DNA from: a bacterium YEK0313
GTDB taxonomy: Bacteria; Pseudomonadota; Alphaproteobacteria; Rhizobiales; Phreatobacteraceae
Length of the DNA stretch: 64,000 nucleotides
NCBI GenBank assembly: GCA_000751295.2
Contig: CCMO02000001.1
Span: forward strand, 434,001-498,000
Reading direction: 5' to 3'
A program made the translations under genes and the position numbers. The notes under the pieces are model-generated. The model saw nothing but the letters and a program-made list of their open reading frames with translations. It had not been told where the DNA came from and did no database searches. This document shows positions 61,118 through 64,000 of this stretch, in pieces (the first letter of the stretch is position 1; each line of letters starts with the position of its first letter).

Positions 61118-61139
61118 GTTTTTGTGAATGCAATTTTTC
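61118..61139 (+). promoter_or_regulatory. Conserved AT-rich box, cassette unit 1
   Basis: A 22-base sequence beginning GTTTTTGTGAATGC and ending ATTTTTC is identical at 61985-62006 in the second unit. It marks the upstream limit of the duplicated block, about 160 bases before the first start codon. It is probably part of a promoter or a protein-binding site. Confidence 0.5.
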
Positions 61140-61277
61140 CATTTGACGGCTATTTCCGGCGGCAAGGCCGGCCTATCTCAACAGCGTCGGCGGCGGACAC
61201 CTCCCGCGACACGGAACAACAAACATCCCGGATCTGGCGTGTCCCTCCCACCCCCGGGTTTTCCAATGGAGACTGTC

Positions 61278-61505
61278 ATGAACAAGTTCGCTCTCGTTGC
61301 CGCCCTCGTCGCTCCCCTCGCCTTCGCCGTTCCGGCCTCGGCCCAGGGCGTCGGTGACGCTTCCGGTTATGTCGGCGCCGCCGCCATCACCACCGCCGCC
61401 CCGGTCCAGGCCCGCGAGTTCACCGCCCGCCACGTCCCGGCGGCCAGCGCCGTCCAGATCGACCGCGAGGCGGTGTCGTCCTCGGCCTTCTCGTCCTCGA
61501 ACTGA
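61278..61505 (+). CDS. Small secreted protein A1, unknown family
   Basis: A 75-residue protein with a clear signal peptide (MNKFALVAALVAPLAFAVPA, probable cleavage after ASA at residue 22). The mature part of about 53 residues has EFTARH, QIDREAV and the serine-rich tail SSSAFSSSN. It has no cysteine and no recognisable domain. GGAGA lies five bases upstream of the ATG. The frame is open upstream to 61128, but the signal peptide argues for this start. It is followed by the related gene B1 after 90 bases. Confidence 0.8.
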   Translation: MNKFALVAALVAPLAFAVPASAQGVGDASGYVGAAAITTAAPVQAREFTARHVPAASAVQIDREAVSSSAFSSSN

Positions 61506-61595
61506 CCGTTCGATCGGCCAGAAACCTTCACCTTCTCATATGATTGCCGCGCAGAGCCCATCGCGTTCGCCGGCTGAAACCAACGGAGATCCATC

Positions 61596-61829
61596 ATGAA
61601 CAAGCTCATCCTCGCCGCGGCTCTCGTCGCTCCCCTCGCTTTCGCCGCTCCGGCTTCGGCCCAGGGCGTCGGTGACGCCGCCGGCTATGTCGGCGCGCCC
61701 GCGATCAGCACCGCCGCTCCGGTCCAGCCGCGCGAATTCACCGCCCGCCACGCCTATGCGCCGGCCTTCGGCGAGGTCCAGGTCGACCGCGAAGCCGTCC
61801 CCTCCTCGGCCTTCTCGTCCTCGAACTGA
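61596..61829 (+). CDS. Small secreted protein B1, unknown family
   Basis: A 77-residue paralogue of A1: signal peptide MNKLILAAALVAPLAFAAPA with ASA cleavage, then GVGDAAGYVGAPAISTAAPV, EFTARHAYAPAFGEVQVDRE and AVPSSAFSSSN. Compared with A1 the middle has a Tyr-Ala-Pro-Ala-Phe insertion. GGAGA lies seven bases before the ATG. The protein is identical to B2. The function is unknown; an abundant small envelope or extracellular protein is possible. Confidence 0.8.
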   Translation: MNKLILAAALVAPLAFAAPASAQGVGDAAGYVGAPAISTAAPVQPREFTARHAYAPAFGEVQVDREAVPSSAFSSSN

Positions 61830-61865
61830 CGAAGAGGCCGCCGGCCACCGGCCGGCCATCCCATC

Positions 61866-61894
61866 AAAACGCCGGGGCGCTGCCCCGGCGTTTT
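61866..61894 (+). terminator. Strong rho-independent terminator after unit 1
   Basis: AAAACGCCGGGGC (61866-61878), loop GCT and GCCCCGGCGTTTT (61882-61894) form a perfect 13-base stem ending in Ts. It separates unit 1 from unit 2, so each has its own transcript. The rest of the 315-base gap 61830-62144 is the unit 2 leader. Confidence 0.9.
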
Positions 61895-61984
61895 GCGTTT
61901 CCACGGCCGCCCCGCGCAGGTCATGGACAGCCAAGGCGCCGCCCTCCTCACATTGCGTTGATGCACCTTCACGGAGATTGTCTC

Positions 61985-62006
61985 GTTTTTGTGAATGCAA
62001 TTTTTC
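61985..62006 (+). promoter_or_regulatory. Conserved AT-rich box, cassette unit 2
   Basis: An exact copy of the 22-base box at 61118-61139, 867 bases downstream. The next roughly 40 bases differ between units, then the leader is again almost identical up to the gene A start. Survival of this box on the far side of diverged sequence suggests that it is functional. Confidence 0.5.
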
Positions 62007-62144
62007 AAATCTACGGCTAGCGCGGCGCGCCGGTCGGGCCTATCTCAACAACGTCGGCGGCAGACACCTCCCGCGACACGGAACAACAAACATCCCGGAT
62101 CTGGCGTGTCCCTCCCACCCCCGGGTTTTCCAATGGAGACTGTC

Positions 62145-62372
62145 ATGAACAAGTTCGCTCTCGTTGCCGCCCTCGTCGCTCCCCTCGCCTTCGCCGCTCC
62201 GGCTTCGGCCCAGGGCGTCGGCGACGCCGCCGGCTATGTCGGCGCCCCCGCGATCAGCACCGCCGCCCCGGTCCAGGCCCGCGAGTTCACCGCCCGCCAC
62301 GTCCCGGCGGCCAGCGCCGTCCAGATCGACCGCGAGGCGGTGTCGTCCTCGGCCTTCCCGTCCTCGAACTGA
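62145..62372 (+). CDS. Small secreted protein A2, unknown family
   Basis: A 75-residue near-copy of A1 with the same signal peptide and tail. Relative to A1 it has Val18Ala, Ser29Ala, Ala35Pro, Thr38Ser and Ser72Pro; the first four make residues 18-38 equal to protein B, which suggests gene conversion. The same upstream leader and ribosome site are present. Confidence 0.8.
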   Translation: MNKFALVAALVAPLAFAAPASAQGVGDAAGYVGAPAISTAAPVQAREFTARHVPAASAVQIDREAVSSSAFPSSN

Positions 62373-62462
62373 CCGTTCGATCGGCCAGAAACCCTCACCT
62401 TCTCACATGATTGCCGTGCAGAGCCCATCGCGCTCGCCGGCTGAAACCAACGGAGATCCATC

Positions 62463-62696
62463 ATGAACAAGCTCATCCTCGCCGCGGCCCTCGTCGCTCC
62501 CCTCGCTTTCGCCGCTCCGGCTTCGGCCCAGGGCGTCGGTGACGCCGCCGGCTATGTCGGCGCGCCCGCGATCAGCACTGCCGCTCCGGTCCAGCCGCGC
62601 GAGTTCACCGCCCGCCACGCCTATGCGCCGGCCTTCGGCGAAGTCCAGGTCGACCGCGAAGCCGTCCCCTCCTCGGCCTTCTCGTCCTCGAACTGA
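62463..62696 (+). CDS. Small secreted protein B2, unknown family
   Basis: A 77-residue protein identical to B1, although the genes differ by a few silent bases. The signal peptide, EFTARHAYAPAF and the AVPSSAFSSSN tail are as in B1. Identity at protein level with silent change at DNA level points to purifying selection or recent conversion. It is last in the second cassette and followed by its own terminator. Confidence 0.8.
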   Translation: MNKLILAAALVAPLAFAAPASAQGVGDAAGYVGAPAISTAAPVQPREFTARHAYAPAFGEVQVDREAVPSSAFSSSN

Positions 62697-62736
62697 ACCA
62701 TCCTCCGACCGGCCGAGGTCGGTCGGAAGTCTCATG

Positions 62737-62778
62737 AAAAAGGCCGCATCCGAGCCATCGGATGTGGCCTTTTCTTTT
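62737..62778 (+). terminator. Rho-independent terminator after unit 2
   Basis: AAAAGGCCGCATCCGA (62738-62753) pairs with TCGGATGTGGCCTTTT (62758-62773), with one G-T pair and a four-base loop, followed by CTTTT. It is unrelated to the unit 1 terminator and lies just ahead of the end of the convergent MFS gene. Confidence 0.88.
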
Positions 62779-62809
62779 GAACCGGGCCGGCCGCGCGAAG
62801 CGGATGCCG

Positions 62810-64000
62810 TCAGCCCTTGACGTCCTCGGCGTGAACCATCGAGCGGCGGGCCGTTTCGGGGATCATCAGCACCACCAGCAGGACGGCCACGGCCACGGCG
62901 GTCATGTAGATCGCCGGCGCGATCTTGTTGCCGGACTGCAGGATCAGCCAGGTGCCGAGGAACGGCGCCGAGCCGCCGAAGATCGTATAGGCGAGATTGT
63001 AGCTGATCGCCGAGGCGCTGAAGCGGGTGCGGGTCGGGAAGAGCTCCAGCAGGGCGATGCCGACCGGCCCCCAGAACAGGCCGCAGGCGAGCGCCAGCAA
63101 GCCCTGGCCGGCAATGGCGCTGGCGAGCGTGCCCTGGGCCGCCAGCTGATAGGCCGGGATCGCGGCAAGCGCCGAGGCGAGGAGGCCGGCGATCAGAACC
63201 GGCTTGCGGCCGAGACGATCGGACAGCGCGCCGCCGGCGATCATCGCCAGGAAGGCGACGAACAGGGCGACGCTGTTGGAGATCAGCGCGCTGTTGCTGT
63301 CGAGCTTCACGGTGGCGACGAGATAGCTGACGAAATAGCCGGCGAGCGTATAGAAGCCGAGGCTCGAAAAGGCCGCGAGCGCAAACGAGAAGCCCATCGC
63401 CTTCTTCTGGTCGCGCACGGCATCGGCGATCGGCGAGGCGGTGACGCGACGCGCCGCCTGGGTCGCGGCGAAGGCCGGCGATTCATCCACGCGGCGGCGG
63501 ATATAGAGCCCGATCAGCGCCAGCGGTCCGCCGATGAGGAAGGGGATGCGCCAGCCCCAGGAGGCATAGGCTTCGCCCGTCATCGCATTGGTCAGAAACA
63601 GCACCAGCAGCGCCGCGACGATCGGCGGCAGATTGGCGAAGGAATAGGTGAAGGCGACATAGAGCCCGCGCCGCTCGGCCGGCGCATGCTCGGCGACGAA
63701 GGCATTCGAGCCGACCGTCTCGCCGGCGGCGGAGAGGCCCTGGATCAGCCGGCAGATGACCAGCAGGATGGGGGCGAGGATGCCGACCTGCTGATAGGTG
63801 GGCAGAAGGCCGATGGCGATCGTGGCCGCGCCCATCATCAAGATGACGAAGGAGAGGACGCGGCGCCGGCCGATGCGGTCGCCGAGACTGCCGAACACGA
63901 AGCCGCCGAGCGGGCGCATGACGAAGCCGACGGCATAGACGGCAAAGGTCGAGAGCAGCGCCGCCGTCGGATCGGAATTCGGGAAGAACAGCTTGGCGAT
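62810..64000 (-). CDS. MFS transporter, metabolite:proton symporter (MHS) family, N-terminus outside window
   Basis: 397 codons are visible, open through the window end at 64000, so the start is missing. About ten membrane helices are seen. VMRPLGGFVFGSLGDRIGRR is the inter-helix 2-3 signature of the MHS family (ProP, KgtP, ShiA), repeated in weaker form as GGALSDRLGRKPVLIAG. SAAGETVGSNAFVAEHAPAE and the following RRGLYVAFTYSFAN fit the same family. It imports organic acids or osmolytes with protons; the substrate is not resolved. Confidence 0.9.
   Translation of the reverse strand: MAKLFFPNSDPTAALLSTFAVYAVGFVMRPLGGFVFGSLGDRIGRRRVLSFVILMMGAATIAIGLLPTYQQVGILAPILLVICRLIQGLSAAGETVGSNAFVAEHAPAERRGLYVAFTYSFANLPPIVAALLVLFLTNAMTGEAYASWGWRIPFLIGGPLALIGLYIRRRVDESPAFAATQAARRVTASPIADAVRDQKKAMGFSFALAAFSSLGFYTLAGYFVSYLVATVKLDSNSALISNSVALFVAFLAMIAGGALSDRLGRKPVLIAGLLASALAAIPAYQLAAQGTLASAIAGQGLLALACGLFWGPVGIALLELFPTRTRFSASAISYNLAYTIFGGSAPFLGTWLILQSGNKIAPAIYMTAVAVAVLLVVLMIPETARRSMVHAEDVKG

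Larger units (their letters stand above)
61118..61829 (+). repeat. Duplicated secreted-protein cassette, unit 1
   Basis: This 712-base block (leader, short gene A, spacer, short gene B) is repeated at 61985-62696 with no net insertion or deletion: every landmark is offset by exactly 867 bases. Differences are sparse single-base changes, concentrated after the AT-rich box and within gene A. The two units end in unrelated terminators, so only the block, not its downstream flank, was duplicated. Confidence 0.92.
61985..62696 (+). repeat. Duplicated secreted-protein cassette, unit 2
   Basis: The second copy of the 712-base block at 61118-61829. Gene B is unchanged at protein level, while gene A differs at five residues, four of them changed to the residue found in B. 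After the B2 stop the sequence diverges at once from unit 1. Confidence 0.92.

Noticed and set aside
61173..61433. Minus-strand frames opposite the small secreted-protein genes
   Set aside because: They repeat only because the cassette is duplicated; they lack signal peptides, ribosome sites and sensible composition.
61118..62696. CRISPR array or tandem-repeat surface protein
   Set aside because: There are only two copies with an 867-base period, and each contains two complete short genes with terminators.

Overview
The window is GC-rich, densely packed DNA with no rRNA, tRNA, CRISPR array or intact transposon that I can see. Gene content (BadHI-type alicyclic acid degradation, many solute-binding-protein transporters, numerous LysR, GntR, IclR and MarR regulators) and the palindromic intergenic repeats fit a free-living alphaproteobacterium of the Hyphomicrobiales. 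Genus is not decidable here. The region looks like a mosaic of catabolic islands, most with their own transporter and regulator.

Layout. 1-2986: cyclohexanecarboxyl-CoA degradation (acyl-CoA dehydrogenase fragment, badI, badH, divergent badR). 2987-3405: debris of a dapA-like gene and an IS5-type transposase. 3406-12272: IclR regulator, two dapA/NAL-family lyases, a YihV-like sugar kinase, a LacD-type aldolase, an SDR and a complete polar-amino-acid-type ABC importer. 12468-15873: SAF-domain oxidoreductase, orphan TRAP-type binding protein, LysR. 15821-16879: MarR and cupin around a double palindromic operator. 17004-20031: two acyl-CoA dehydrogenases and an enoyl-CoA hydratase. 20163-28257: hisC-type aminotransferase, ABM protein, peptide-type binding protein, three tandem class A beta-lactamase-like genes, amidase. 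28455-35125: SDR, EmrAB-type efflux with MarR, cupin protein, kynurenine-formamidase-like hydrolase, GntR. 35256-43529: eight-gene peptide-type ABC operon with enolase-superfamily enzyme, RidA protein and epimerase. 43680-46266: PNPOx-like protein, GST, LysR. 46520-53086: spermidine/putrescine-type ABC importer with amidohydrolase and divergent GntR. 53355-57359: hydroxynitrile-lyase-like cupin, class III CoA-transferase, glutaryl-CoA dehydrogenase, LysR. 57418-60955: aldehyde dehydrogenase, PuuR-like regulator, GABA-type aminotransferase. 61118-62696: tandemly duplicated two-gene cassette for tiny secreted proteins. 62810-64000: MFS permease, cut by the window end.

Functionally, ring cleavage by BadI gives pimeloyl-CoA, whose beta-oxidation is known to give glutaryl-CoA, so the GcdH/CoA-transferase pair could complete the route to crotonyl-CoA. 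The least explained parts are the duplicated secreted-protein cassette, the tandem beta-lactamase-like genes (one frameshifted, two lacking the deacylation glutamate), and the YihV-like kinase/aldolase/SDR cluster. All functions are read from sequence motifs and remembered family sequences; no database search was run.
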